Assembly (NCBI GenBank): GCA_963924555.1
Contig: OZ004597.1
Coordinates: 4,110,404 to 4,174,403 of the forward strand
Length of the DNA stretch: 64,000 nt
Origin: Crambe crambe
Lineage: Eukaryota; Porifera; Demospongiae; Poecilosclerida; Crambeidae
Reading direction: 5' to 3'
In this document: positions 1 to 15,200 of the stretch, one piece after another
Layout of the letters: every line of letters starts with the position of its first letter
How positions within the stretch are numbered: the first letter of the stretch is position 1
The notes under the pieces: model-generated
The model's database searches: none
What the model saw: the letters and a program-made list of their open reading frames with translations, nothing else
Told to the model about the DNA's origin: nothing
Position numbers and translations under genes: made by a program

Positions 1-55
1 ATAGTTTCTAATCAGTGTGTGCATTTTTTTTTTTTTGTATCTCCTACTTACATAC

Positions 56-225
56 CATAAGATTCTTCAATTTCAGATGAAAATGGTTTACATCTAGTTT
101 CAGGGTCAAATTTGTCAACCTTGAGAATGTTTTCCAGTCCTTCCAAAGTAACTGTTACCATTCGGATATCCTGAACTGTTAGCAAGTCGCAAAGTGGTTT
201 AATGCATCCAACTGATACCAAATAT
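56..225 (-). CDS. KPNA: Importin alpha exon 11: ARM9-ARM10
   Basis: Residues 399-455. [19 protein letters not shown] and [10 protein letters not shown] are the standard ARM9/10 blocks; the exon ends IEESYG at a strong donor (GTATGTAAG). The rest of the C-terminus, which binds the export factor CAS in this family, must lie to the left of the window. Confidence 0.95.
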
Positions 226-3200
226 CTGGAATTAAATTGTGTTATTTTAGTATGATCGTGTAGGGGATTTGTACCTGATTTGCTGATTAGTACCTCCTGA
301 TGTAGCATTTAAGATAGCCCATGCTGCCTCTTTCCTTGTCTTATACTCAGCACCAGAGTTTAGAATATCGATCAAAACAGGAAAAATATTACAGTCTATG
401 GTTGCCTACATAGATATAAGTAAACAAGCTTAATCATGTCATGCTTCTGTTTGGTACATCATAACTCAATTGAGGACCGAGCAAAATAAACTACAACGCT
501 CACACCCTACACAAATGTACTACTCCACAACTTTATTCAATTTTCAGGCAGTTTGATTTGCTAGGATAAATTATGGTTCAATTATTATTTTTTTTACAGA
601 ACAATGCCCATTTGGATATTCACAGTGGTATAACCAGTGCTGAAGATTTTTGTGCAAGTAAAACACGTGAAGTGACAAGTATAAGTATCTGATTGTAGAA
701 AATCATGGCGATATTCCTTACTCAAACCATTGGGAATGTTTCATGTTATGTTTTCAATCTGAATAAAGATAGTGGAACAGAAGTACTGTCTTTCAGGCTG
801 TTTGTAGTGTTGATCATTTGAATAAAACAATAAAAACAAAACAAAAACAACAAAAACCACACTTATACATTATGATGGGTACGGTTTGAGAACGTATGGA
901 GTTAGTTTCATGTCAACACTATTATTATTATCATGACTTTACTCTCAGATGTATAGTTGAATTCCTTTATGCAGTGTTTGGTATACAATATTTTTTCTCT
1001 TGGCTGAGTATTCTTCCTCAGGCAGTAGTCACGGTAGTTCTTTAGTCTGTAATATCCATTCGATTTCCTACTTCAAGCAGCTAAGCAACAAGCTTCCACT
1101 GACAATTAGTCCAAGATATTTGAGGAAAACTTATACTGAAAACAGGTCTCATAACAGCGAAGATTTTAGCTGTAATCCCACTTTTCTCTTTTGGAATGGC
1201 AGTTCTTCTACAAACAATTCTATCACCTAGCTTTGCTATAGTCCTACATATCTTTTGACTATCATTTGAATATGCAGGTGTGGAAGTAGGTATCAAGATA
1301 TTGAATTATCTTACAAAATTTCTTTTTGTCCACATGTGTCCATGCAAAACTTTGAACTTATGAAATTGTATCTATGTATTTAGACTATAGCTAGTCACAA
1401 TCAAGGAATCTCATTGGTCCATTTGGTGAATTCTATTCACTTAGAATCACGCCTTATGGCACTTAGAATTCACTTGCCCTAGGTAAACCCGGTAAAGATG
1501 GTCATTCCAATTGGTCCAATTCTAGCAACGCATATCGCGGTGGCCACGGTTATTGTTTCTAGGTGTGCTCTGATTCATGTTTGTTGCATTTAAAAACCAT
1601 GGTTATTGTTTCTAGGTGCACTCTGATTCATGTTTGTTGCATTTAAAAACCATGGTTATTGTTTCCAAGTGCGTGTTGAGGTAAGTTAAACAACTCCAGT
1701 GATTGACTATAGTCTAAATAAGTTAGACACCTAGACCAACGGGATCTACAGTCTGTTTAGAAACCTTCGGGCCCTTAGTAGCGCCCTCGCTGCACTCGGG
1801 ACGCTACAGCCCAGGGCTCTCAGGTTTCTAAATAGACCGTAGATCCCTTGGTCTTGTTGTCTATTATATAGTTTCCTTTGGCAGTGTATTCTGTCCAGAC
1901 CAAAAAGAATGATACCAACCTGTATTTGAACTCTATTTCCAGCAGTAATATTAGAAATGGCCCAACAAGCTTCTTTTCGAAGATTTTCATGTGTACTGGA
2001 TAGTAAATGCTGCAGAGCTGGAAGGACTGATGAATTAATCATAACCTATAGCATACAGCTATAATAAGTTTGATCAAGAGAATAATTAATCATACCTGTG
2101 TTTGCATGTCATCACCAGTTACAATGTTACCAACAGCTCTAAGAGCAGGAGCAACTAATTCTTTTTCAGTACTCAGCATTAGAAATTGTGGTAGACGTTG
2201 ACACAGACCACATTCAACAATTTTTTGGATTCTGTCATTTGGTCCATCAGCTACACAACGTAAAAGAAAAAACTAGTGTGCAGTAAATTTGCATTTCAGC
2301 AAACAATTCATTTAAATTATGGATATGAACGTAAGTATATTGAAACTGAAAATAATAACCTACATTATACTTGAATATTCCATCGTGGTACAATTCATTT
2401 AAATCAATAATATTATGGATATGAATGTAAGTACATTGAAATTGAAAATAATAACCTACATTATACTTTGAATATTCCATCGTGGTTAGTAAAGTGAGCC
2501 CACACACTGATTGTCAGTTTAATACAAGAATATAATATGAGCTTCCATAGTTAAAAAAAAAAAATCACATTTCTCTCGCCAGGACAACAGAGTTAAAGTG
2601 ACCAAATTTTTACTATGATTTGACTCTACTATCAGCAATTCCTGACTTCAAGACAGAACACCTTCAATGTGCTAGGATTAAAGTATGAAGAGCTGAAGAC
2701 AAAGCAGTATCATTTCACAGCAAATTGCCATTTTCATCTGGTTGTTCATCATTTTTTAAAGTTCAAATGCTATACTTTTTATACTACATGACTGAAATAG
2801 GTATACTTACTAGACATAATTATTGTCACTTTCCTACCTGCTAGCTTTCAACCTATGTGTCAGACATCTTTCAGTGAGGATTACAACAGTCCATTTACCA
2901 GGTCAAAAGGTCAAATGTCTGAGCTTTGGTCTTGGCATAATTCATCCCATTATACTTAGGAATGTATCTATTTAAAGGCCACATCATAATATGGCTGATC
3001 AACTCTTCCCATGGTCTGACATTTGTCAGATCATTCACATTTGTCAGATCATTCCAAAAGAGTTATAATCCTCACTGCATCTTTGCAGTGCATTATATAG
3101 AAATATGCCCACCCCCTTGATTCTTGGACCATGACCTCGTGTTTGCACTCATGTTGTAACAATTGATTGGAGCTACATACAAGTGAACTTTCTCTCTTGA

Positions 3201-6200
3201 GATTGATCTCTCAATGGTCAGAGCATTATGAAAGGCTAGGGTCTGATCTGATTATAAATTAAGCCTTGATGATTGCTGCATCACTAATATGTATTGGTCT
3301 GGTCTGACGCCAGACTACCAAAGTCAGGTAGGTACATACATGACACCAGTAAAGGCTTTTATACTTGTCTATGACAATTTTATTGTAAACTGTATAGATG
3401 CGAACTCCATCAGCATTCGTCCTTCATCATTTCAGCTTGAAATCTCATATGAACTGCATGTAGTTACACATGTTTGTGACAAACTTTAACTTTATAATTG
3501 TGTAAGTATGAGGCAGGGCCAATCACACTAGCAAGCATCCAGTTGCATATAGTTACAAAGTAATTGGTACTCTGGCTCTATAATTATATTTGATACATGC
3601 ACCATAATACATCCAAAAAATGTGATGAACAAGTAATATTTATACAGACAAGTAGGCGATGGCTGGGTGTAAAGTTCTAAAAAAGCCTACCCCTCCTAAT
3701 TTCAATGACCATACCCATATAATTATTACCCAACTAATCTATCCCCACTTCACTCACAATAGTAGTGCTCTCATAGGGAACTAGGGATCTGGGTGTGGTT
3801 ATTGAAATAAAGGGTCAATTAACTCTCTTGTTCATGAACTTTTTGAACCTTACACACAGCCATCCCTAATTGTCTGTCGAACAATTTTTGTTTATCACAC
3901 TTTTTGCAGATAGAGATGAAAGTTGGTGCATGTATCCAGCCAGCATGAGGATATGGAGTCAGAGAAAGGTGGCGGGTAGTTGTACTGGCTATGAGATGCA
4001 GTTGAAAAATATTTCATACTGACTAGCACTTCCTACTCTACAACTGAGGGCAAATCAGACACTCAAAAACATTTAGTTAGCTCGTAGTTTGGTAATATTG
4101 GTGATGGGTAAGGGGTTACTTGACTAAAGTTCACTCTCTTGTTGCTGAACTTTTATGAACTGCACACAGCCATCCCTACTTTCTTTTTATTTAGAATAAA
4201 TATTTTTTTCCTAATGTAATGCTCTATTATTTTATTATAGGCAACTGGATGCTGTGATCCTGCTATCCATGTATTATATAGCTATGTGATTCATAGGAGG
4301 TTTCATCATAATTATCGTATGAGCCAAAAATAAATCTGATCTGGAAGGACTAATGCTATCTATACAGTTTATAATAAGTTTGCCATTGACTTAATTTTTG
4401 TATATATATTTTTTAAGGCGAATATACTGTTGCATCAAGGCTTGATTCATAACCAGTAGTGCCCGGGGTTTACACTCTGAACATTGAAAGACCAATATCA
4501 AGACAGAGAGAAAGCAGTCAGTTGTGAGGTCAAGGTCCTAGAATCACGTTTATGGGGGTGGGGCATAAAAATGTCTGCCATGTTGTAGGTTGAAAGCTAG
4601 CAAGTTGGAAAATGACGTGCTATTTTTGAACATGTTGAGTTAAGGTAAAGGATTATAGCTCAGTCAGTTCGGCATAAAAATTATAGCATTTTAATGAACC
4701 ATTTCTGAAACAAGTTGTTTGATGATGATAAATGGCAATTTTAGAAGTCTCTGTAAAATGATACTGCTCTGTCTTCTGCTCTTCATACTTGAGTCCTAGC
4801 ACATTGAAGGTGTTCTGTCTTCAAGTTAGAAGTTGATGACAGTAGGATGGAAGTATTCTGGAGTTATGAATGAAAATACTCCAATGGGGCGATCCATGCC
4901 ATCCGTACTTGAGTACTCTCTGATAAGTACTGAATACGGTCAGCACATGGCTGCAGTTTGAGAAAATTGACATCAAAAAATTGATCAAGGTATGGTATGG
5001 CTGCCTAGCGGTTGAGTTTCTCTGCAACAATAGTGTCTGGTTTGCCCTCAGTTGTAGAGTAGGAAGTGCTAGTCAGTATGTGTTGGCTTTTCTGGCTAAA
5101 ATCTCTTCGTGCCGCCCTGCGTCTTGGTTTATACAACAAAAGACAGTCAACATAAGTCTGCTGGTTTGAGAAAATTGATGTCAAGAAATCTATCAAGGTA
5201 TGGCTGCTGAGGATTTGAGTTTCTCTGCAATGGTAGTGTTATCGAGTGTCTGATTATCCCTCAGTGTCTGATTTCCCCTCAGCTCTAGAGTAGGAAGTGC
5301 TAGTTGCATGAAACTGTAGTTTTCAACTGTAGCATCTCGTAGCCGGCGCAACTACTTGCGTCATTAACTACCTTAATATTTATTAGTTAACTGGATGGTC
5401 ACTAGTGAGGTTCAGGCTGCTCACCCCTGAAAATTATTCTATCTTCGTACTTAGACTAATAGTCATTCATATAGATCAAGTCTAGTGTTGAATTGGTCTG
5501 GCAGAAATGCACACTAGTATATCAGGTATACCGCAAACAATAGAATAGCAGGGTAGTCATAGTCATAAGTCTTGAATGAAGGATGATAATAGTAAGTAAG
5601 AGTGAATAATATTTTTGTAGCTTTGAAAGATGAGAGTTTGTCCCAAACATAATTAACCCTCAGCACATGTGCAATGGTTATAGTACTCGGTAGGTGTGTT
5701 ACATTGACTATGTGGTTAGAGCGCTCCTGAGCCAATTTTGGATGAAGGCTTTATTCCAGCACATACTATATCAATTATAATGTGTATGCGCACTCGCTAT
5801 TGTATGTTTATCGACCACTATGTGCTCATCTACAAGTGAGCTCTAGCTCTGTGTCTGCTGTGGTGTAGAGCAACAGCATAATGAAACTCATACCTAGTTG
5901 GAGTGTTTTGACTAGCTATACGTATTATTTGCTTCTACACTACTAGTCTTACCTGCATATTTTTATAGAGTGCATCTGTACAATCATTAGACCATCTCCA
6001 AGCAGCGTTTTACATACACATGCAAGCACTGGGGAGAATGTGGAGTGTGTTGACTAAGCACTGCTTGCTCATGATCTATATCTGCAAACACATAAAATTA
6101 TACTGATAGTATAAATTTTAACATTTAGCTCTGTATAGCAGTAGACATTATGCCTTATATGTGCGTTGAGGGTTAGTACTTTAGTGCTTTCATTATAGCT

Positions 6201-9200
6201 ATGCAGTACTTGGAGAGATATTGTATGAGCTGAAATGACTTTGATGAAAAGATGAATCCTGATGAAGCTCACATAAATATTTGTAATAATATAGGTAATA
6301 GTATAATTTTAAGGCCATTACTGGTGTCGTGCATGTTCCTGATATACATATTCAGAATCACCCACAAGCCTACAAGGCTTTGAGCATTGAGTAACAAGTA
6401 CCTAGGGTTTTGACCATCACTCACATTCTGAGCTGATGTCGAACTATTTTTTGGTTGATAATTCTGCAAGCAAGTTGTGTGCTATCTTAATTATCAGAGA
6501 GTACTCTCATACTCTCTAAGTAGGAATAGCATGTATTGCCTGTAAAGACTTTTTTTCTCATACTGTCAGCAAGAACACCCCATATAAAAGTAATACCCTA
6601 CATAATAATCATCAGTAGACCAATACTGTACCTTGTACAAAATAGTGTAAGAGCTAATATTACAAGTAAGTTGTAACAACCAAATAATTATAGTAACATG
6701 TAAATTGTAAACATAAAAATTCCCAATTTATGGTACTCTCCTGCCACCATAGATACATCCGAAATGAATGATCCTATCAAGGTAGCTGCCATCCATAGCT
6801 AATTTCAGTGTAGGGATGATATCACTTTTCCATAGGAAATCAAAAATTAAAGCTATTAGAGGAGGTTAACTTTCACTTTAATGTCCAGTTAGGTCAGTGC
6901 TCAATCATGGGACTGTGTGTGGGTGAGTTAAAGCACAGTGCAGGATGGGTTGAACACACTCAAACTTTGTGATCTAAAGTTCGAGCGGCTTCTTTGATCT
7001 TGAGGGCTGGGCAAGACACAAATATAATCCATCTAATAGAAAAATCATATGCCGTTACTACAATTATATTTATGGAAGAGAATGCTATTTCCCCCTAGCT
7101 ACGCAATTAATTGGCGACCCTTATCCAATACATGCATGAAAGCTATCTTCTAGTTCTCAGCCATTGTAAAGATAGTTCAGTGAGGCCAGGAGAGTTTAGA
7201 TAACTAAAGTAGAAAGGCTTCAAATGTAGCACTATTTAAAACTAGTCGACCTGAAAGCTTCGTGGACAGAGAATCTAACACCACTGAAGAGAGTCGTCTG
7301 GAAATTACTGTAAGCTCTCCAGCTTATACACTTGAAAATATTAACTAACAAAGTTATCCACACTACTTTTGGTACCTTGATGCTCTTCTCTAGACTTTAG
7401 TTGGCATTTTGTAGAAAGAAATTAGCTTCTCTCTGACTCTAGTGCCCTTTGTGTGGCATAGTATCTGTGGCTATGCTGTCATCTCTTTAATTTGGTATTA
7501 TGGTTATCTACAATTTGTTAGCAATTATACACAAAGTCAGAAGGTGAATATGCTGTTTCAATGAAAATTACACCATCGATATCAGAAGACATCAATGACT
7601 AGTGGGACATACCTAAAAAGGCAACAGACCAGAGACAGTGGCTTAGCACTTCCTTATCTTCATTGTACAATAGCTTTGCAAGTAATGGAACACACTTCAA
7701 TACCTGAATAAATAATAATAATAATAATTACATTAAAAAAAAGAAATCGAAAATATGGTACAGCTACAAATATTTGAAACATTAGATCGTCTCCTACTTG
7801 TGCTAGTGTCTGTCTCTAGGATTGAAATTTGCATATCAGGTACATGACACAGTGACATTAAACTAAAAAATAAAAGAAAAAAATGACAACAACTACTGTA
7901 ACCCTCTCACGCATGCACGAACGTAAATAGTGTAATGTGGTCTCTAGAGCTTTATTCTTCCCATCTCAGCACTTACTACTATCATACTAGAGCATCTTCT
8001 AATTCGTAGCCATTGCTTAAAAAACAGATTGTTAGTGATACAAGTAGGACACTGTCTCTACATAGCATATGCATAGGTACGTAGATTAATATTGCACAAT
8101 TTGAACTAAGTTTAAAGCTTAGACAATGCTAGCTAGTTAACTTTATGCACGGAGAATCTAGCAGCAGAGAGTGATATGGAAAATCAAAACTAAGGTAGGT
8201 TTTCTAGATTATACACATGGAAATTTAAAGTCAACTACACTACCTGTTGGCACCTTGTAGCACCAGGGAGCAAGAAAAAAAACAGCTTCTGACTCTAGTT
8301 CAAACTCTGCCCCTTGTATGGGCATGATCAGAAACAATATTCACGTTGCTTATTAAGTCTCTAGAAAATTATACTTCTAAACTCTGACAACTGAGCATAG
8401 TTGCCAAATTTGTAAACGAAAACTCGAGACATGCCATGGCCTAACCACAGCCCTTAATAAAATTGTCACGAATATTATTATTGTACGGACAATTTTAATG
8501 ATTGGTGTGTAACTTTCTATGATTTGGTAAGAGAATATCAATCAAAACCAGAAGGAATAGATAACAGCCAAGCCATGAGCTTGAACGGTAGAGGAAACCA
8601 CGGCACCATCTTATGGCCAACCACCAAAAGGGTCCAGGACGAGGCTTCTCTACCTTCTCAGCAGCTCAATATAGGCTCCAAAGCTTGGTAAGTGCTAATA
8701 AGGGTTTGAATGTCAGCTAGTGATTTCTCTGGTTACAAGATGCACAGATCTTGCAAGAGTGAATCTCCAAAATGAAACATCTTCAACATTTTTTTCGACG
8801 GTTGCAAAATAAAAATTCCTTATGGCAGAAAGAATGGCTTAATATCATGCTCATCTTCAACTTCTAGCCCAAGTACTGTCACGAATATCATTGGATAACT
8901 GGCTTTCCTTGTCAAAGTTGAGGAACTTAAGGTTGTCAAGATGGCTTCATTGGTTAAGAGATTTAGGGCATATAATAATAATTGAACAAGGCAACTCATT
9001 TTGCTACAAAGCTCATATGTAGTATTTCTGGAAAAGTGCAACACATTTTCCAAAAAGTGAAGTGTATGCTTTTATGCAAATTACTGTTCTGTACATTGTA
9101 CCTTAAGGTAACTATTATTAGCATAGACTAATTTTTAGTGATTCTTGCTTTTGGTTAAAATTTAGGGTACTAATTTTGGTGATTTTGAGGAGCAGCTCAA

Positions 9201-12200
9201 GAAAAATGCAAATCAAGTCTGGCGTTGTTTAGGATCACAATGTACAATCTGATTTGGCCATGATTCTGGTCATGGTGGATACAGAAATAGAGATGATCAC
9301 AGAAATGGAGGTGACCAAGGGCACAAGCATATAATTACTATAATATTGGCATGATTATAATGATGTGTTATGAGTTCAGAGGTCAGAAGTAAAAGTTAGT
9401 TACAGGTAGCCATTTCTTCAAAGGGGTTAGCAGGGGGAGTACAGTAAATCCATCACTTATACGAGGAGCAAGTCAAAATATTTTTTAAGAACTTGGCTCC
9501 TCCAGTGATGAAGAAGAAATCTCTTAGCTTAGCTAGCAAGATAATGTGTGGGCGTGGTCAAAATCATTACGTATTTTTAGCTGGTATTATTATTAGCGAA
9601 AATTACAAATTTGCTAAAATGAGTACCCGTAAAAAGTATAGTATAAAAAGTATAAAAAAAACAAAAAAAACACACACACACAAAAAAAGACTCAGCCAGT
9701 GAGTAGGACAATGTTTTAAAAGGCTCAGAAGGAAACAAGGACTGCCATAAGTCAGCAAACTGCTCAAGACCTTTACTGCCCATATTGTTTCAGCTCTGAT
9801 AGTAGTATTATTGAATGACTGAATTGGATATTGAAGCCAACAGTAAACAGACCTCTATTCTTACCACTGCCTGGAAATTGGTACTGATATTTAATCATTT
9901 TTGGATGGGGACCTCACCAATCTTTTGAAGTTTCCATTTTTCACTAGGTTAAAGCAGCTGGAGGGAAGTTATGAAAGTGTGTTATGTAATCATAGTGTGT
10001 GCTGCCAGATCAGCTGGTAATGTATGTATCAGCTAGTCGAAATCAGGGACAGAGAAGAACACTGGGAGGGACCAGGGAAATCAGTTGAAAAACCAGGACA
10101 ATTCCGGAAAAAAAGGGACAGTTGAAGAAGAAAAGCTTCAAATATAGTACTAGATAGCCATAAATGTGGTTACCCTTGGAAAAAAAATACAAGTAGAAAA
10201 ATAATGTAATGCTTCTGCTCTTACAAGCTCTTCCCATCTCAATACTTCCAACAATTGTTACTAGAACTAGTTCTAAGACATTGCAGATAGTTCAGTGAGG
10301 GTAGCAGGACCCATTTTCTTTTCTCCAACACAAGTAGTACATAGCTATGTAGATTGACTTAGCACAACTTGAGACATGATGCAGGCATGTGAGACTAGGG
10401 CTAGAGCTAGCTAGTCAGCCATGAAACCTTCATACCTCTTACATGGAGAATCCAACAGCAGAAGCTAAGGTAAGCTTTCTGCTTCATGTCTAAGGATTCA
10501 TACAAGCTCATTGGCAGTTATTCAGTTATTATTGACAGCTGACTAAGTAATGCTATCTTCGGTATCTTGGTGCTCGTAACTGGGGTTTAGCATAGATACT
10601 ACATGTATACTCCACCTCGGGATAGGAAACGGCGCTAAATACGTGTTGGGCAGAAGTATAACTGCTGCTATAACATGTAGCCATTTCTAACCACAGTTAA
10701 TATTTATTGCTAACAGGTGTGCTATTAACTGCCTCCCGAGGAGATTCTTCATGTAGTCTAAACAATGCACTGGCTAAATCTGAAGATGCAGAAGAAGTTG
10801 CAAGAAATGACAACAAGATGGCTTGATTAGGCCGGCAACATCTATACTATGAGTCCAATCTTGGGCCATCAAATTTCAAAGAGAGCTAGAATTTCTATTC
10901 ACCATCAAATAACTTGTGGATCTAGGTACATTTCACCTCCACTTACCCATGAAGAGATTAGTGCTCTGAGTTATGTTGCTGGCTACATTCCAAGAATGTT
11001 TTGCATGAGACTACCATTATCCTACTCAGAGATAATGTCATTATAGCAAATTGGGGTGGCTTCTCTTTGGTCACATTAAATGTTTTCATAATGAAATTGG
11101 GGAGGGAATTGGCCATGACATGGCCAGGAATGAAGAAGTGTTGTTTCGTTAGTCCATCAAAGTGTTGACTGTCTTCCTACAAACGATTATCACTCAATAC
11201 ATGAAGATCAGAGGATATTCCTTTGCAGTGCTTTAATAAGTACAACACAGAAATCCAAAAATTAAAGAAAGCAGCAAAAAGAACATGGATAATAACAGTA
11301 CTATTATTGCAGCCATGGCAGTTCGCAATGCCCTAATGTTCTGTATAAAATTCATTCACACTGGGATTATCATGGATTTGAAGAGCCAATCAAATTTTTT
11401 TCTCCAATGTCAATATTAATGAAAGCATAAAGTTTATTGCACTTGTACATGAAATTTATAGCATCATTTTATATGCAAATATAGGCTAATGTCAGACTCC
11501 ATGCAAAACTTCAGACCGTTTATGTTGTAAAAATGGTGTGGCTCCCTCTGCTTGAATACCAATTCCTAGACTTCTCCATGTGAAACGTCAGTCCTAAATT
11601 ATAAGTACAAGTTGATACTTAAGTGTTCTAGTTTGCTGTTATTCCCTCCACCAATTCAACAGTAATATTCTTCGTCATGGTTGAAGTACAAACCGAATTG
11701 ATATTAGCCTGTAACTACTCCAACTAACCTTTTTGCTGCAACTAGACAATAAAAAAAGCTCTTAGCATGGTTGCAACAGCATGTCCATTTCCATTGCTAC
11801 ATAGTTGCTATTCTATTCCTATTCAGGGGCAGATGTGGCTTTAATTGGCGCTTCATAGCACTAGAAAATACTGAATGTGCAGGTAATATTAGAAAGGCAT
11901 TGAAATATCTGGGCTGGTACCCCATCCCTGGGTACGAGTTTTCATAGATCATGTAGGCATAGGTGGAATTTTTTATACTCAGATCTGTTGTACCGATCTT
12001 GACCATAATCAGAGAGTACGATACTACTCTCTAAGAAGGGAAGGCATGGATGCCCCATTGCACTAATATATTTTCTTTAGTAACTCCAGGATGCTTCTCT
12101 CCTGCAGTCAGCAACTCCTAACTTGAAGACGGAATACCTTCCCGCCCCTGTGCATGTGATTCTTGGACCTTGACCTCGCAACTAATGATTGATTGGTGAA

Positions 12201-15200
12201 ATTTCTCTGTTGATGTTGCTCTCTCGATGCTCAGAATATAAACCCAAGCCCTAGCCGATGCTCAGAGCGTAAACTCTAGGCACTAGTCTGGCTATGAATC
12301 AAGCCTTGATGCAACAGTATATCAGGTACAAAAAGGCCTTAAAAATTATATACAAAATTAGGTCAATGGCAGTCTTATTATAAACTGTATAAATAGCATT
12401 AGTCCTTCCATATCAGAGCTCATACAATATTATGATGAAACCTCCAATGAACTACATAGCTACAATACGTGAACTTTAACTTAAGATAGCAGGATCACAG
12501 CATCCAGTTGCCTAAAATAAAATAATAGAGGATTACATCAAAAAAGATGATGAACAAGTAAAAGTAGGGATGGCTGTATGCAGTTCAAGTTCAGCAAAAA
12601 GAGAGAGAACTTCAGTCAAGTAACCCCTTAACTACGAGCTAACTATTCCTACTTCACTCCCATCTTTGCCTATCATGGGAATAGTTAGCTCATAGTTGGT
12701 GATGGGTAATAGGTCACTTGACTGAAGTTCACTCTCGTTTTTTGAACTGCACACAGCCATCCTTTCTTATTTAGAATAAATATTTTTTTTCTTTATGTAA
12801 GTAGGGATGGCACAGATTGCCACATTGGACTAATACTTGGTACTTTCTCATAACTCCAGAATACTTCTCTTCTACTGTAAGGAACTCCCAACTTCAAGAC
12901 AGAACACCTTCGGTGTGCTAGGACTCAAGTATGAAGAGCAGAAGACAAAGTGGTATCATTTAACATCGCTGTTTTCATCTGGTCCTACATCATCATCATT
13001 ATCATAATCTTCTCACACCTTATTTCAGAAATGGCTATAATCCTTATCTTTAACTCGACATATAGCATGTCATTTTCCAATCTGCCAGCTTTCAACCTAC
13101 AACATGGCAAACATTTTTGCAGTGCACGTGCACTATTATATGTTCCGCTTCTGTGAATATGATTCTTGGACATTAACCTCGCACCTGACTAGCGAATCTC
13201 TGGTGTTGTAACCTTTTGGTGATGCTCAGACCCTAGACATCGGTCTGGTTATGAATCAAGCCTTGATGAAACACTAATCAAGTATATCAGGTACATGCAT
13301 TATGTGAACTATAATAGCTAAATACAAGCTCCATAAGAATTTGTCCTTTTCAGATCAGATTCATTTTGGTTCATACAATATGATGAAACCTCCAATGAAC
13401 TGCATACATGTTTGGGGTGAACTTTAACTTGGATAGGAGGATCATGCATCCAGTTGCCTATAATAGTTACAAAATAATTGGTATTTCTGACTCTATACAT
13501 GCACCATATTTTTATTTGTAATCTGCATTACATCAAAAAGGTTATAAACAAGAAAGAAAAAATTCTTAATTATACAGGCAAGTAGGGATGGCTGTGTGTG
13601 AACAAGAGAGACTACCCCCAGGGGGAGTGAAGTAGGGATAGAGTAGTTTGGTAAAATGGGTGTGGATATTGAAATTAGGAGGGGTAGGCTCTCTGTTCAC
13701 ACAGTAATCCCTACTTGTAATAGTTAGGATATACCCATGAGTGGTGTATTGGATATATTCGTCCAAGCCTGAGGGCGCAGGCAAATACATTCTGTACAAC
13801 ACGAGGGGTGTGTGTTCTAATTATCTTGTAGCCAAATGCCCTCCCTGTCTCTTTCCCACCTGTTGTTAAGAAGCCAGTAATGACATCATCAAAGAAACCA
13901 CCTATCAGAAATGCTGCATTGGAAACTGTAGCTTAGCCTAGGGTGGATGGATGAAGCTTGCTGTGAGCAAGGCCCTCCTTAAATTGGTCTAGGAAAAATT
14001 CTTCCCCTAAGAAGAAAACGAAGCTATCTTTAAGTAAGACTGTATCTTCAATGATATCAAGGTTCAGTGATGAAGAAATGTATTAGTATGGGATTTATAC
14101 CTTCCAATATTGCCAAAAATACTGCATGGGCTTGTAATGTTTTTTTAAAGCATGGATGAAGGACCACAATCTAAAATGCCCTTCAGATAATTGTCCTGAA
14201 GATTTCTTAGAGTTAAAGCTATCCCTCTTAAACGACAGGATGGATCTCAGTATCCTTGCAAAAGTTTGTACCAGCTTCTGGATGGTGGTTTTATGCGAGA
14301 TGTCCAGATTCATCGTTATCATGCCATCTTTAGGGGAAAAAATGGTTTCCACTATGTGTAAAGGAGGCTGAAATAAGACAATAGTCTGAGAGCATCAGGG
14401 ACTACAGAGCTCTATTTTAAGCAAGTACCAGGCTAACTTATCCAAGAACGTATAGGTCATCGAAGTTTAGAAGCTTTGAGTTTATGAGAAAACCTCTTGT
14501 GTTCAATAGCAACTCTTTTGGAGAGGAAATTTCTATTCTACTTCTCGGGCAGTTGCTAATATTCAACTGCCACCTCCAACTATTATGGGTCAAAGTGCAT
14601 CTGTTTTTTCAGATTTGGTCAGATGAGTCTAATATATCACCACAAAACTTCATTGTGCAGCAAGAAGAATTCGACAGTATATTAGTGATGTTGTATTATT
14701 AAACTTAAATGTGTTAATTAAATTCCTGAGGTTTCCGGTTGAAACCCAACAACAGTGAAGAAATATGGATAGCATAAAAAGGATTACTTATGTATTCACC
14801 AGGAAGTGGCTGAAGGAATATAACCGGTATTTAAAGCCTATTTGTGATGAGGAGCGAGGTATTATTCATATTACCTAGGATGCGGTTACAGGAAGCCAAT
14901 ACATTTCCATTGTAGGCTTTAAAACAGTTAAACCATGCCTACGAGGGCTGTACAGGATATATTATTGCCTGACCACCGAGGGAGGAGCCCTATATACCTT
15001 GTACAGCCCTCATAGGCATGGTTTAACTATTACATATTCCCAGGAAGTTATACTAGACAAATGCAATGCATTGTGGGGCGAGCCTGAGCTGAATGTGATG
15101 CATGTTCCCTTTAGCAAGGGTGAAACAATGAGAATGGCCTCTCTTGCACTCTCCCTCAAGTGCTGTCTGTGATATGCTGAATGTGATGGATGTGAGAATG

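Noticed and set aside
14156..14371. Plus-strand 71-codon frame
   Set aside because: Shadow of the minus-strand frame at 14095-14352; no motif or splice support for either.
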